Shown one piece after another: positions 52,621 through 60,324 of a stretch of 64,000 nt of DNA (positions are counted from its first letter, which is position 1; every line of letters begins with the position of its first letter). Source of the stretch: a virus; IMG/VR virus record IMGVR_UViG_3300008267_000023, positions 1-64,000 of that record. The stretch is one strand, 5' to 3'. Under the pieces are notes generated by a model. It ran no database searches. It had not been told where the DNA came from and saw only the letters and a list, made by a program, of their open reading frames with translations. A program made the position numbers and the translations under genes.

Positions 52621-52935
52621 ATGCTTTCTACACAATACCGTCTTCGTCTTGAATCAATCTGTGAGAAAATTGCTCTACATGAGGAAGTAAGTCTTGATGA
52701 TATGATTTGGGCAGAAAAACTTGCTAAAGCAAATAGAACTGCTGGAACTATTCTACGTCAAGCAAGACGTAAGGCAGAAAATCCAGAGATGAATGAAATG
52801 GATGATTTTTTAAATCAACTTGATATTGGTGGATTTGGAAATGAAAGACACGGAAAAAGGGGATTTGATAGTATAGATGATATGATAGATTGGTGGACAG
52901 AGGATAAACCAGATGATTGGAGGCAGAGAGATTAA
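52621..52935 (+). CDS. Conserved cyanophage protein (104 aa)
   Basis: Helical N-terminal domain (TQYRLRLESICEKIALHEEV, SLDDMIWAEKLAKANRTAGT) with a Gly/Asp-rich acidic tail. The TAATG overlap with the degenerate glutaredoxin suggests coupled expression. Function unknown. Confidence 0.7.
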   Translation: MLSTQYRLRLESICEKIALHEEVSLDDMIWAEKLAKANRTAGTILRQARRKAENPEMNEMDDFLNQLDIGGFGNERHGKRGFDSIDDMIDWWTEDKPDDWRQRD

Positions 52936-53168
52936 TGCAAGCAGTTCTTTATACAGATGGAAGTCAAGAGTGCGAACGCATTCGTATGCTTCTTAAAAGT
53001 TTGGGTGGAGAATATTTAGAGTATCAACTTGGTGTTGATTTTAGTGATAGGCAATTTAGAGCAGAATTTGGAAAAGATGCTGTATATCCTCAGATCACGG
53101 TTAATCATGAACATATTGGTAGTCTAAAAGAAACATTGCAATATTTTAAGGAGAGAAACTTGATTTGA
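52935..53168 (+). CDS. Glutaredoxin-like protein with altered active site
   Basis: 77 aa, same length and fold as a glutaredoxin (LYTDGS strand, helix, YPQITVN with cis-Pro P52, HIGSLKETLQYF). The CPYC motif is replaced by S10-Q-E-C13, so the nucleophilic first Cys is missing and dithiol chemistry is lost. It aligns throughout with the normal glutaredoxin at 2863. A binding, regulatory or monothiol-like role is possible. Confidence 0.75.
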   Translation: MQAVLYTDGSQECERIRMLLKSLGGEYLEYQLGVDFSDRQFRAEFGKDAVYPQITVNHEHIGSLKETLQYFKERNLI

Positions 53169-53176
53169 AGTTTCTC

Positions 53177-53205
53177 TTGACAAATAAAAACCATAGATGT
53201 ACAGT
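53177..53205 (+). promoter_or_regulatory. Sigma70-type promoter
   Basis: TTGACA (53177-53182), 17 bp, TACAGT (53200-53205). It supports ATG 53227, not ATG 53197, as the start of the next gene. Confidence 0.68.
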
Positions 53206-53226
53206 AAATGTATATATTTTTTTATC

Positions 53227-53433
53227 ATGAACTATAAACCTTATACTTTAGAGTGGTCAAGAAAAAGATACTTAAATGAAGCAATTCAAAAGTATTTTGA
53301 ATCTGGAGTTGATGCCGAAATTATTGTGGATGATATTATTGATTGTTTAAGTGAAACACTTGCACACCATAATACACAATCAGAAAAGATTCAAATTGTT
53401 ATGGATTCAATTAATAAATTTCGCAATGACTGA
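53227..53433 (+). CDS. Small helical protein (68 aa)
   Basis: From ATG 53227: MNYKPYTLEWSRKRYLNEAI and two further helices. The earlier ATG (53197) lies within the promoter. Function unknown. Confidence 0.66.
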   Translation: MNYKPYTLEWSRKRYLNEAIQKYFESGVDAEIIVDDIIDCLSETLAHHNTQSEKIQIVMDSINKFRND

Positions 53434-53653
53434 AGATACTTTTGTGCCACCATTTGTTATTGGTGAAAACGTAAAATTTATTGGATGCTCAAAGGAGCAA
53501 ATCCGTTGGGGAAATAATGATGATCCTAATGGTGTTTTGATGGTCGAAAAAATTTATAAAGTGGTTGAAGTGGATATTCATTCTCAACACACAAAAATTT
53601 CAGTTCAGGGAGTAATTGGAAGATTCAATAGTGTATGCTTTGCCAGTGTTTGA
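53426..53653 (+). CDS. Small beta-rich hypothetical protein (75 aa)
   Basis: Starts inside the previous gene (8-base overlap). FVIGENVKFIGCSKEQIRWG and a following KIYKVVEVDIHS suggest an SH3-like barrel. Function unknown. Confidence 0.62.
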   Translation: MTEDTFVPPFVIGENVKFIGCSKEQIRWGNNDDPNGVLMVEKIYKVVEVDIHSQHTKISVQGVIGRFNSVCFASV

Positions 53654-53664
53654 ACTGGCACAGA

Positions 53665-53697
53665 ACCTGTCCCATTGACCTTAACCCGTGCTATAAT
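53665..53697 (+). promoter_or_regulatory. Candidate promoter before the RlpA-like gene
   Basis: A perfect TATAAT (53692-53697) lies downstream of CCTGTCCCATTGACC (53666-53680). TTGACC is only 11 bases from the -10, so the -35 is unusual. The sequence looks like a shortened version of the 34528-34571 promoter. Confidence 0.5.
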
Positions 53698-53727
53698 AAA
53701 GAGGAAGAAAAGCAACGTTCCTTCTTG

Positions 53728-54042
53728 ATGGTTGAGACTCTAATTGCTGGATTGACTTGTGGAATTGCAACTTTTTACGGACTAGGAGACGGATTTCATG
53801 GACAAACTACGGCAAATGGTGAGCGGTTTGATGCTTATCGTTGGACTGCAGCTCATCCTTATCTACCTATGGGCACACGCATACGGGTGACCAATCAGGA
53901 TAATCTAAAACAAGTAGTTGTTCGCATCAATGACCGTGGACCTTATTCACACGCAGACTTAGATTTGAGTTATGCTGCTTTTAGCCATATTGCTTCTCCT
54001 CGTAGGGGGAATGCTGTTGTATGTTTCCGTATTATTGGATAG
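53728..54042 (+). CDS. RlpA-like double-psi beta-barrel protein
   Basis: 104 aa, nearly all one DPBB domain: GIATFYGLGDGFHGQTTANG, TAAHPYLPMGTRIRVTNQDN, VVRINDRGPY. These match bacterial RlpA, a septal lytic transglycosylase for denuded glycan strands. The hydrophobic N-terminus (LIAGLTCGIA) is too short to be a clear signal peptide. It may weaken host peptidoglycan at lysis or entry. No SPOR domain. Confidence 0.85.
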   Translation: MVETLIAGLTCGIATFYGLGDGFHGQTTANGERFDAYRWTAAHPYLPMGTRIRVTNQDNLKQVVVRINDRGPYSHADLDLSYAAFSHIASPRRGNAVVCFRIIG

Positions 54043-54047
54043 AAAAA

Positions 54048-54323
54048 ATGACTGAGAAAAAACCTACTTCTAAGAAAACTACTCCTAAAAAAGCAGCAAC
54101 ACCAAAGAAAAAGCAAACACCACAATTAAAAATTACGGAGTCCGATAAGCAGTCATTTCCTTATAATCAGTTCCCTGTAAAGATTATACATAAAGATGGC
54201 AAGGATTTATGCGAAACAAAAACTTGCTATTTTCAAAGTGAACATTACGCACAAAAGTATATCACTCGATGCAATTTCAAGAAAACAGATTATCAAATCT
54301 TCATGAAACCGAAAACCAAGTGA
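54048..54323 (+). CDS. Basic hypothetical protein (91 aa)
   Basis: N-terminal Lys/Thr/Pro-rich tail (KKPTSKKTTPKKAATPKKKQ), then a compact domain (FPVKIIHKDGKDLCETKTCY). The tail resembles histone-like or nucleic-acid-binding tails. Start AAAAAATG 54048; GTGA overlap with the next gene. Confidence 0.62.
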   Translation: MTEKKPTSKKTTPKKAATPKKKQTPQLKITESDKQSFPYNQFPVKIIHKDGKDLCETKTCYFQSEHYAQKYITRCNFKKTDYQIFMKPKTK

Positions 54324-54550
54324 AAAAAGAAAAAACTCCTTGGAGGTGGTGGGCAAAGGCATTGGGTGAAAAAGCATCCAAATGCGATAAAGAATCTGAT
54401 AAAATTGCAATGATTAGAACAATAATTTTTGCTACTTATCTAATTACTAACTGTTTTATTGTTGCTGGTGTAATTCGGCATTGGAATGATGAAACACAAA
54501 TTATAATTCAAGTTGAAGGAGTTGACTATGGAACCCAAGTTGTACGATGA
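54320..54550 (+). CDS. Small membrane protein (76 aa), GTG start
   Basis: GTG 54320 overlaps the upstream stop. KKEKTPWRWWAKALGEKASK is followed by one transmembrane helix (TIIFATYLITNCFIVAGVI). The TPWRWWAKALGEKAS type start is conserved in cyanophage proteins as I recall. Function unknown. Confidence 0.66.
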   Translation: MKKEKTPWRWWAKALGEKASKCDKESDKIAMIRTIIFATYLITNCFIVAGVIRHWNDETQIIIQVEGVDYGTQVVR

Positions 54551-54734
54551 TTGCTTTTATGTCCAACAAAAAAAGTATGGTCTTTGGTATTCCACTGACA
54601 AAGATGGGAACGGACTTATCACATCTCTCTCTGAAGAGCAATGTGTATCAGCAACCCGTTTTTACCTTAAAGGACGGCAGGAAGGTTTCATTGAATCCAA
54701 AGTTTATGAAGGTGAAGTAGGAGGAAAACTTTAA
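54528..54734 (+). CDS. Hypothetical protein (68 aa)
   Basis: AAGGAG lies six bases before ATG 54528, within the previous gene. Strand-rich (DDCFYVQQKKYGLWYSTDKD), ending acidic. Function unknown. Confidence 0.62.
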   Translation: MEPKLYDDCFYVQQKKYGLWYSTDKDGNGLITSLSEEQCVSATRFYLKGRQEGFIESKVYEGEVGGKL

Positions 54735-54740
54735 ATTAAA

Positions 54741-55844
54741 ATGAATCTAGAATTAAAAGAAAAAAAGTATAAAATTATAAAAAATTTTATAGACAAACAA
54801 CGTGCTATTGATTTAGCAGAGGAGTTCGAAACTTATTGTGAAAAAAATGATGTAGAAGTAGATACTCAAGTAAATAATGCATTATCACATTATAACTATC
54901 CGTCATTTTTAGAGTTATTGGTGGAAAAAGTAAGTGATGTTTCTTCGTTAGTTGATGAAAATGTTCTTCCGACATATTCTTATTCTAGATTTTATAAAAA
55001 TAAAAGTGTTTTAGAACCACATGTAGATAGAGGTTCTTGTGAAATATCATTGACCGTGCATCTTCATGGTGACAAACCTTGGGAATTTTATATTGTAGAC
55101 GGTGATAAAAAAGAGTATATTTTGCTTGAACCAGGTGACGCAATCTTATACTTGGGAATGGAGATTGTTCATGGTAGAGAACAATATGAAGGAGAAAAAT
55201 ATTTTCAAGTTTTCTTGCATTATGTAAAATCTAAAGGTCAATATTCAAATCTATACTTTGATAATAAAAAATTTCAAAAATCAAAATTGAGTGAAAGTGA
55301 TTATATTAAAGTTTACGATAATATGATTGATAGTGACTTATGCGATAAATTAATTGAAGAGTTTTCTGATGATGAGTGGGTTCATTCTGGTCTAGGACAT
55401 GAAGATAATATTGATTTAAGTATAAGAAATTGCAAATCTGTGCAATTATCATTAAATGAATTTATAGATAGAAATAAAAAAACAAGAAAACTCTTAGATG
55501 AAATGATGTTTGAATGTGCATCTAATGCCATCAAAAAGTACATGGAAGAATTTTCAGATTTAGAAATCAAATCTGATACTGGATACACCATGTTAAAATA
55601 TGAAGAAGGTGGATTTTATATTCAACATACCGATTCATTTAAAGAACAACCAAGAACAATATCTTGTTCATTTATAATAAATGATGATTATGATGGAGGA
55701 GAATTTGCATTCTTTGATAGGAAATTAAAGTACAAATTAAAAAAGGGTTCTGTTTTGATGTTCCCTTCTAATTTTATGTTTCCTCATGAAATTATGCCAG
55801 TAAAAAGTGGCACAAGGTATTCCGTTATTACTTGGTTTATATAA
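54741..55844 (+). CDS. Double-domain 2OG-Fe(II) oxygenase (367 aa)
   Basis: Two oxygenase domains in one chain. The first has H94-V-D96, PWEFYIVDG and H144 (EIVHGREQYEG). The second has GFYIQ then H296-T-D298, a DYDGGEFAFFD strand, and H349 with a following Arg (FPHEIMPVKSGTRYSVITWF). Each domain has a full iron triad. A fusion of this kind is unusual for phage P4H-like enzymes. Targets are unknown. It starts six bases after the preceding gene. Confidence 0.86.
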   Translation: MNLELKEKKYKIIKNFIDKQRAIDLAEEFETYCEKNDVEVDTQVNNALSHYNYPSFLELLVEKVSDVSSLVDENVLPTYSYSRFYKNKSVLEPHVDRGSCEISLTVHLHGDKPWEFYIVDGDKKEYILLEPGDAILYLGMEIVHGREQYEGEKYFQVFLHYVKSKGQYSNLYFDNKKFQKSKLSESDYIKVYDNMIDSDLCDKLIEEFSDDEWVHSGLGHEDNIDLSIRNCKSVQLSLNEFIDRNKKTRKLLDEMMFECASNAIKKYMEEFSDLEIKSDTGYTMLKYEEGGFYIQHTDSFKEQPRTISCSFIINDDYDGGEFAFFDRKLKYKLKKGSVLMFPSNFMFPHEIMPVKSGTRYSVITWFI

Positions 55845-55979
55845 ATGCAAAAAGAATATCATACTCAAATTGTTATTCTTCTTACAATTTTAATTTTGAT
55901 TGACATCTCAATCATAGGTGGTATACTTTGGAAGGGACACGCAAATTTTATTGAAGTTTACAAGCATTTAAAAACATGA
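55845..55979 (+). CDS. Membrane micropeptide (44 aa)
   Basis: ATG directly at the oxygenase stop. One transmembrane helix (IVILLTILILIDISIIGGIL) with a basic end. The promoter for the next genes lies within it. Function unknown. Confidence 0.58.
   Translation: MQKEYHTQIVILLTILILIDISIIGGILWKGHANFIEVYKHLKT
55900..55927 (+). promoter_or_regulatory. Sigma70-type promoter
   Basis: TTGACA (55900-55905), 16 bp, TATACT (55922-55927), inside the micropeptide gene and before the 55976 gene. Confidence 0.62.
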
Positions 55980-56107
55980 CACAACGTACTTACACTCAAA
56001 AAGATGGAACTATCTGGGAATGGACTGAAACTCCAGAAGTCGCAAAAGAAATTCAAAATTATTGGAAAGTAGTAAAGCAAAATGAATCCCAAACCCCTAA
56101 CACCTGA
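55976..56107 (+). CDS. Small hypothetical protein (43 aa)
   Basis: ATGA overlap. MTQRTYTQKDGTIWEWTETP with a helical end. It overlaps the next gene by 26 bases. Function unknown. Confidence 0.52.
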   Translation: MTQRTYTQKDGTIWEWTETPEVAKEIQNYWKVVKQNESQTPNT

Positions 56108-56303
56108 AGAAGTTCAAAAGGCAGCAGAACAATTCTTTCCATTGTTTGATATTGTTAATCAACGTATGCCATCAGGTTCTAAAACAGAAGACACTCTTAA
56201 AGTAATGGAAACAGTTTGTACGTTAGCACAAAAACTCCGATTAGAAGAAGAGAAAACACAATTTGGTTTTAATAAAAAAACACAAGATTCTGATTCTGAA
56301 TAA
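56082..56303 (+). CDS. Small helical protein (73 aa)
   Basis: PKPLTPEEVQKAAEQFFPLF followed by a helix and an acidic Ser/Asp tail. Function unknown. Confidence 0.6.
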   Translation: MNPKPLTPEEVQKAAEQFFPLFDIVNQRMPSGSKTEDTLKVMETVCTLAQKLRLEEEKTQFGFNKKTQDSDSE

Positions 56304-56317
56304 CCAAAATTTTTATT

Positions 56318-56830
56318 ATGAATATCTTTGCAACTTCTCCTTTTCCTGCTGAGAGTGCCATCTGCCTACCAGATAAACACGTTGTTAAGATGCCCCTTGA
56401 GTGCTGTCAAATGCTCTCCATCGTAGCATCAGATAAATGGGGTCATGGATATGGTCCTCTGTATAAGACTGATAATACTCCATACAAGACGGAAAAAGGT
56501 GCATTCCGAAATCATCCCTGCACTAAATGGGCAACGGAAAATATTCATAATGCATATTGGTTGATTAAGCATGGACTGAACTTGTGCGATGAGTACTGTC
56601 TTCGTTATGATAAGACCCATGCTTGTTACAAAACTTTAGTTGATGCCTATTATTTGTTCCCAAAAGGTAAAATAACTAGTATAACTCCATTTGCGAGGGC
56701 AATGCCTGATGAGTATAAACTTGACACAAGCATTGATACTTTTACTGCTTACAAGATGTATATCGCATCCAAACCTTGGGTTGCATCTAATTATCTTCGT
56801 ATGCCAGAACGAAAACCTGATTGGGTATAA
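56318..56830 (+). CDS. Pyrimidine-dimer glycosylase-like protein (PF03013-like)
   Basis: 170 aa. DKHVVKMPLECCQMLSIVAS and later FRNHPCTKWATENIHNAYWL, FARAMPDEYK and a terminal PERKPDW follow a family of phage and bacterial proteins often annotated as pyrimidine-dimer DNA glycosylase. This suits a phage of sunlit waters. The family assignment is from recalled patterns and the substrate is not proven. Confidence 0.6.
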   Translation: MNIFATSPFPAESAICLPDKHVVKMPLECCQMLSIVASDKWGHGYGPLYKTDNTPYKTEKGAFRNHPCTKWATENIHNAYWLIKHGLNLCDEYCLRYDKTHACYKTLVDAYYLFPKGKITSITPFARAMPDEYKLDTSIDTFTAYKMYIASKPWVASNYLRMPERKPDWV

Positions 56831-56833
56831 AAA

Positions 56834-57163
56834 ATGAAAGAATGGATTAAAAGTCTTTTCGACTATAAATTTACAAATCACGATGAAGAGTCAACAAAGT
56901 ATTTCATCGATAAGGTTACAGGAAGTGAATATAACATTGCTGATTTGATAATTTTACTATCAAATCAGTTGGACGAACTTCAAGAAAAATATAAAGGTCT
57001 TCTCAATGATGTCAAGAGACTAGAAGAAGAGAATGTTGAATTAACAAATTCTTTGTATGAGATTGAAAACAAATTAGAATCTAGGATTGACAAGATTCAT
57101 CCTGTTGTTTACAATTTTAATGAAAATAAAAGTCTAGATAAATTTACCCTTGGAGATGCATGA
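56834..57163 (+). CDS. Coiled-coil protein (109 aa)
   Basis: A long coiled coil from about 40 to 90 (QLDELQEKYKGLLNDVKRLE). Three bases after the preceding stop and ATGA-coupled to talC. Function unknown. Confidence 0.62.
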   Translation: MKEWIKSLFDYKFTNHDEESTKYFIDKVTGSEYNIADLIILLSNQLDELQEKYKGLLNDVKRLEEENVELTNSLYEIENKLESRIDKIHPVVYNFNENKSLDKFTLGDA

Positions 57164-57816
57164 AAATCTTTTTAGATACTGCTGAAGTTGATATGATTCG
57201 TCCAGCATACGAAACTGGACTGATTGATGGTGTAACTACAAATCCTACTTTGATTATGCGAAGTGGAAGAGACCCAGTGGAAGTAATTAAAGAAATTTCT
57301 ACTACTTTTACTTCTCTTCAATCTATTTCTGCTGAAGTAGTTGCTGATACTGCTGAAGAGATGTTGGAGCAAGCACAAGCATTTAATGGACTGTGGAACG
57401 TTACAATTAAAGTTCCTTGTACTGTAGAGGGTCTCAAAGCATGTAGACAACTTGCAAGTCAAGGGACACACGTTAATGTCACTTTGATTTTCTCAGTTGC
57501 ACAAGCAATTCTTGCAGAAAAAGCAGGTGCAAAATATGTTTCCCCATTTGTGGGAAGGTGGTTGGATAATTCTGTTGATGGTATTGAATTAATTAAGAAT
57601 ATTAGGCAAGCATATAGTGGTCAAGGTCAACTTTGTCTTACAAATATTCTAGCTGCTTCTCTACGTGATGTGAGGCAGGTCGAAAAATGTGCTATGATGG
57701 GAGCAGATGTTGTAACTATTCCTCCAACTGTATTCTGGGGAATGTATAAAAATATCATGACTGATAAAGGATTAGAATTATTTCAAAAAGATTGGGAGAA
57801 AGTAAATGGTCTATGA
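57160..57816 (+). CDS. talC: Transaldolase-like TalC
   Basis: 218 aa, the normal length of the short fructose-6-phosphate aldolase/transaldolase group. Catalytic residues are present: D6 (FLDTA), N28 (TTNPT) and Schiff-base K84 (NVTIKVPCT). The rest (HVNVTLIFSVAQAILAEKAG, YVSPFVGRWLD) is canonical. In cyanophages TalC is thought to shift host carbon flow to the pentose phosphate pathway for NADPH and nucleotide precursors. Confidence 0.95.
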   Translation: MKIFLDTAEVDMIRPAYETGLIDGVTTNPTLIMRSGRDPVEVIKEISTTFTSLQSISAEVVADTAEEMLEQAQAFNGLWNVTIKVPCTVEGLKACRQLASQGTHVNVTLIFSVAQAILAEKAGAKYVSPFVGRWLDNSVDGIELIKNIRQAYSGQGQLCLTNILAASLRDVRQVEKCAMMGADVVTIPPTVFWGMYKNIMTDKGLELFQKDWEKVNGL

Positions 57817-58006
57817 ATCTTTGACAGAGTTTGAAAGGGCACTTGCTCGATTTGGAGACAAGGTTCAACTAATTGTTGGACTAGAAATCTCCGATAAAAT
57901 GAGTCCAGAAACAGCATATCAAGAAATTAAAGATATGTTAAAAGAACTCAAAAAACTTCGAAAAAAAGAAAAAGAAACTTGGGAGAATGAAAATAGGGCA
58001 GAGTAA
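57806..58006 (+). CDS. Small helical protein after talC (66 aa)
   Basis: Overlaps the talC end by 11 bases. Helical and charged (YESLTEFERALARFGDKVQL, then a basic LKELKKLRKKEKE). Conserved-looking placement with talC; function unknown. Confidence 0.62.
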   Translation: MVYESLTEFERALARFGDKVQLIVGLEISDKMSPETAYQEIKDMLKELKKLRKKEKETWENENRAE

Positions 58007-58016
58007 TAATTTTACT

Positions 58017-58907
58017 ATGAATAATCTTAGAATCGCTGGGGCACAAATTCCAGTAAGCACTGATGTTCAATTCAATAAAAAAGAAATCTTAAAATCTATT
58101 GATTGGGCTAAAGAAAATGAAGTTAATCATTTGCTGACACCCGAAGGTTCTTTATCTGGTTATACTCAAGATTGGATGGACAGATTTGATGAAATTGTGG
58201 ATGCTGAAAATGAAATTCAGGTCCACTTATCTGAGTCGGGAGTGTTTTTACATTTGGGCACTTTCTTCAAGCAAGAAGAATTTCTTGGGAATATAAAAAG
58301 AAATCAAATTCGTCATTATGCTCCTTGGGGTCAGTTTATGGGGGCAACAAATAAAACATATGCTGTTCCAGATATTGAAAGGGTTCTTCCAAGATCAAGA
58401 CAAGATAATTTGCAATTTGTTCCTTTATCGGAAGAAAATTTAAATCTTCTTGCAGTTGGGTTAATTTGTAATGATATGTGGGGTGCTTCAGAAGCAGGTG
58501 GAGAACCACTAACAACACAGATAAAAAAAACAGGACAAGTTAGTTTAATACTACATGCGACTAACGGTAAAAAGTATAGAGATGATGATTATCATTACGA
58601 TGCTTACAATGCATGGCATGATGGTCATTTAAGAATGGCAGCATTTAATACAGTCATTCCTATTTTGACTGTAGATTCTTGTGTTCCTTGGGACTGGAAC
58701 CCAGAAAGTGATATTCCTATTGATTTTTATCCAACATCAAGTGAAAGTGGAGTCGTTGATTTTCTTGGATGGAAAACTGATGTGCCAAGAAAAGGTCGTC
58801 AATATTTTTATTATGATTTAGATGTTTCTTTACCACCATTTGCAAGAATTTACAAACACTTAGATGAGTGTAAAATGAAAGGTAAATATGTGCCAACTTT
58901 AGAATAA
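58017..58907 (+). CDS. Carbon-nitrogen hydrolase (nitrilase superfamily)
   Basis: 296 aa. The Glu-Lys-Cys triad is visible: E43 (TPEGSLSG), probable K113 (TNKTYAVPD) and C151 (GLICNDMWG), in the right order and spacing. Such enzymes cut amides or nitriles; specificity is not readable. Metabolic genes of this type are uncommon in cyanophages. ATG 58017 fits the family start (NLRIAGAQIPV); an ATG at 57987 would add ten residues inside the previous gene. Confidence 0.84.
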   Translation: MNNLRIAGAQIPVSTDVQFNKKEILKSIDWAKENEVNHLLTPEGSLSGYTQDWMDRFDEIVDAENEIQVHLSESGVFLHLGTFFKQEEFLGNIKRNQIRHYAPWGQFMGATNKTYAVPDIERVLPRSRQDNLQFVPLSEENLNLLAVGLICNDMWGASEAGGEPLTTQIKKTGQVSLILHATNGKKYRDDDYHYDAYNAWHDGHLRMAAFNTVIPILTVDSCVPWDWNPESDIPIDFYPTSSESGVVDFLGWKTDVPRKGRQYFYYDLDVSLPPFARIYKHLDECKMKGKYVPTLE

Positions 58908-58912
58908 TTATT

Positions 58913-59065
58913 ATGGATTCATTAAAAATAATTCAGAATGAAGATGGTTCATTTTCAATGGAGTGGAATAAAGAAGACCCAAATTGGAAGTGGTTGAATG
59001 GGTTGACTTCAAAGGAGATTCAAGTTATCATGGAGCAAGCAATCAAAGATTATGGACATGAGTGA
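58913..59065 (+). CDS. Small conserved cyanophage protein (50 aa)
   Basis: Reads MDSLKIIQNEDGSFSMEWNK, then PNWKWLNGLTSKEIQVIMEQ. A short beta hairpin and helix. Function unknown. Overlaps the next start. Confidence 0.62.
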   Translation: MDSLKIIQNEDGSFSMEWNKEDPNWKWLNGLTSKEIQVIMEQAIKDYGHE

Positions 59066-59792
59066 ATATAAAAAGTATTCTCTTGAGAATCTTGAGAACT
59101 GGATGCATGATGCAATGTCTTGTGCAGAGGCATCACCACAAGAAATCTATGATGTGATTAAAGGTGTTGTTGAGGAAAACTATTATGTCTACAAGAATCA
59201 AACATCTCAAGCATATGAACTTCTTGCTCTTCTGAATGGTAATGGTAAGGGTCATTTAACTTGTGATAAAGACGATTCATCTGAAGAATGTAAGAAATCT
59301 TGGACTTCTTTTTGGGAAGAGAACGATTGCCCAGAAGAATATAGGGAACCAAAGGTAGAGGATATTATGCCACCTTGGGGTCATAGTGATATGGAAGCAC
59401 TTCGTTACACTGAAGAAGAACTGAATGGGATGTGCGATAAGGCAGCATCTGATGAAGAAAAATATAAGAGTAATCTAAAGGAAGAAATTTCTAGGAATGA
59501 TCCAAATCGTATTGATTATAAAGATGGACTGATTTATGAGTCACCAGATGATGGAAAAACTGTCTATGCAAGGAAACCTGGAGAAACCGAAAGAACTTTA
59601 ATTGAACAAGAAAAATCAAAAAAGTGGATTTTACCAATTGAAAAATATGATGATGATAATTATTATGTTTCTTTTCCTGACGAACTGCTGAAAGCAGCAA
59701 ATATTAAAGAGGGTGACATCGTAGAATGGGTTGATAATGGAAATAGTACATTTTCATTGAAGAAGGCATCTATAATGCACCATTCTGTATAG
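59058..59792 (+). CDS. Protein with C-terminal SpoVT/AbrB-like domain (244 aa)
   Basis: The N-terminal 150 residues are helical and acidic (MSEYKKYSLENLENWMHDAM). The C-terminal 50 (KKWILPIEKYDDDNYYVSFP, then DELLKAANIKEGDIVEWV) have the swapped-hairpin AbrB/MazE pattern, a DNA-binding fold. It could be a phage transcription regulator or an antitoxin-like protein. ATG 59052 is an alternative start. Confidence 0.68.
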   Translation: MSEYKKYSLENLENWMHDAMSCAEASPQEIYDVIKGVVEENYYVYKNQTSQAYELLALLNGNGKGHLTCDKDDSSEECKKSWTSFWEENDCPEEYREPKVEDIMPPWGHSDMEALRYTEEELNGMCDKAASDEEKYKSNLKEEISRNDPNRIDYKDGLIYESPDDGKTVYARKPGETERTLIEQEKSKKWILPIEKYDDDNYYVSFPDELLKAANIKEGDIVEWVDNGNSTFSLKKASIMHHSV

Positions 59793-59796
59793 TTAG

Positions 59797-59826
59797 TTGA
59801 CTTTTGACAACTAAATTTGTTAAAAT
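59797..59826 (+). promoter_or_regulatory. Candidate sigma70-type promoter
   Basis: TTGACT (59797-59802), 18 bp, TAAAAT (59821-59826). A second TTGACA lies at 59804-59809. It precedes the 59853 gene, whose ribosome-binding site is AAAGGAGAA. Confidence 0.5.
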
Positions 59827-59852
59827 ATTTAAATTTAAAGGAGAATATTAAA

Positions 59853-60107
59853 ATGCTTGATAATTTTGTTGATGATACCCACGCACAAGAATGGTTATCT
59901 GAATTTTATGGAAAAACAGATGAATATGTTCATTGCTTTAATACTGTTAGAGATAAACTCTTTGCTGAGTTTGATTCAAATACACAAGTAAATGCACATG
60001 TAATTCCTGTTATCCGTGATATTACTAATTTGTTAATTGCTACCACAAATAACAAAATCACTAAAAAATACGAGGGACTTTATCCAGATAATTATGGCAC
60101 TATCTAA
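59853..60107 (+). CDS. Hypothetical protein (84 aa)
   Basis: From ATG 59853: MLDNFVDDTHAQEWLSEFYG and later helices (NAHVIPVIRDITNLLIATTN). Strong ribosome-binding site. Function unknown. Confidence 0.64.
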   Translation: MLDNFVDDTHAQEWLSEFYGKTDEYVHCFNTVRDKLFAEFDSNTQVNAHVIPVIRDITNLLIATTNNKITKKYEGLYPDNYGTI

Positions 60108-60324
60108 ATCCGTTGAAGATTCACTTAAAGAAGCAGAAGCAAGTTTGCGTAATGCACTTGCTTATGCTGCACGTCAAGAACGTCCAATGGTTTGTAGTGT
60201 GATTGCAGACCTGATTAGTCGAATAGAATCACTCCAAAGCACTGATGCTATTCTTGATAAATTGGAAAATCGTAAACCAGGAGATTCTGGTTTTTTTGGA
60301 ACTATGTTTGGGAAAAATGACTGA
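60094..60324 (+). CDS. Small helical protein (76 aa)
   Basis: Starts inside the previous gene. LSKSVEDSLKEAEASLRNAL and a following AARQERPMVCSVIADLISRI form helices, with a Gly/Phe-rich end. Function unknown. Confidence 0.62.
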   Translation: MALSKSVEDSLKEAEASLRNALAYAARQERPMVCSVIADLISRIESLQSTDAILDKLENRKPGDSGFFGTMFGKND

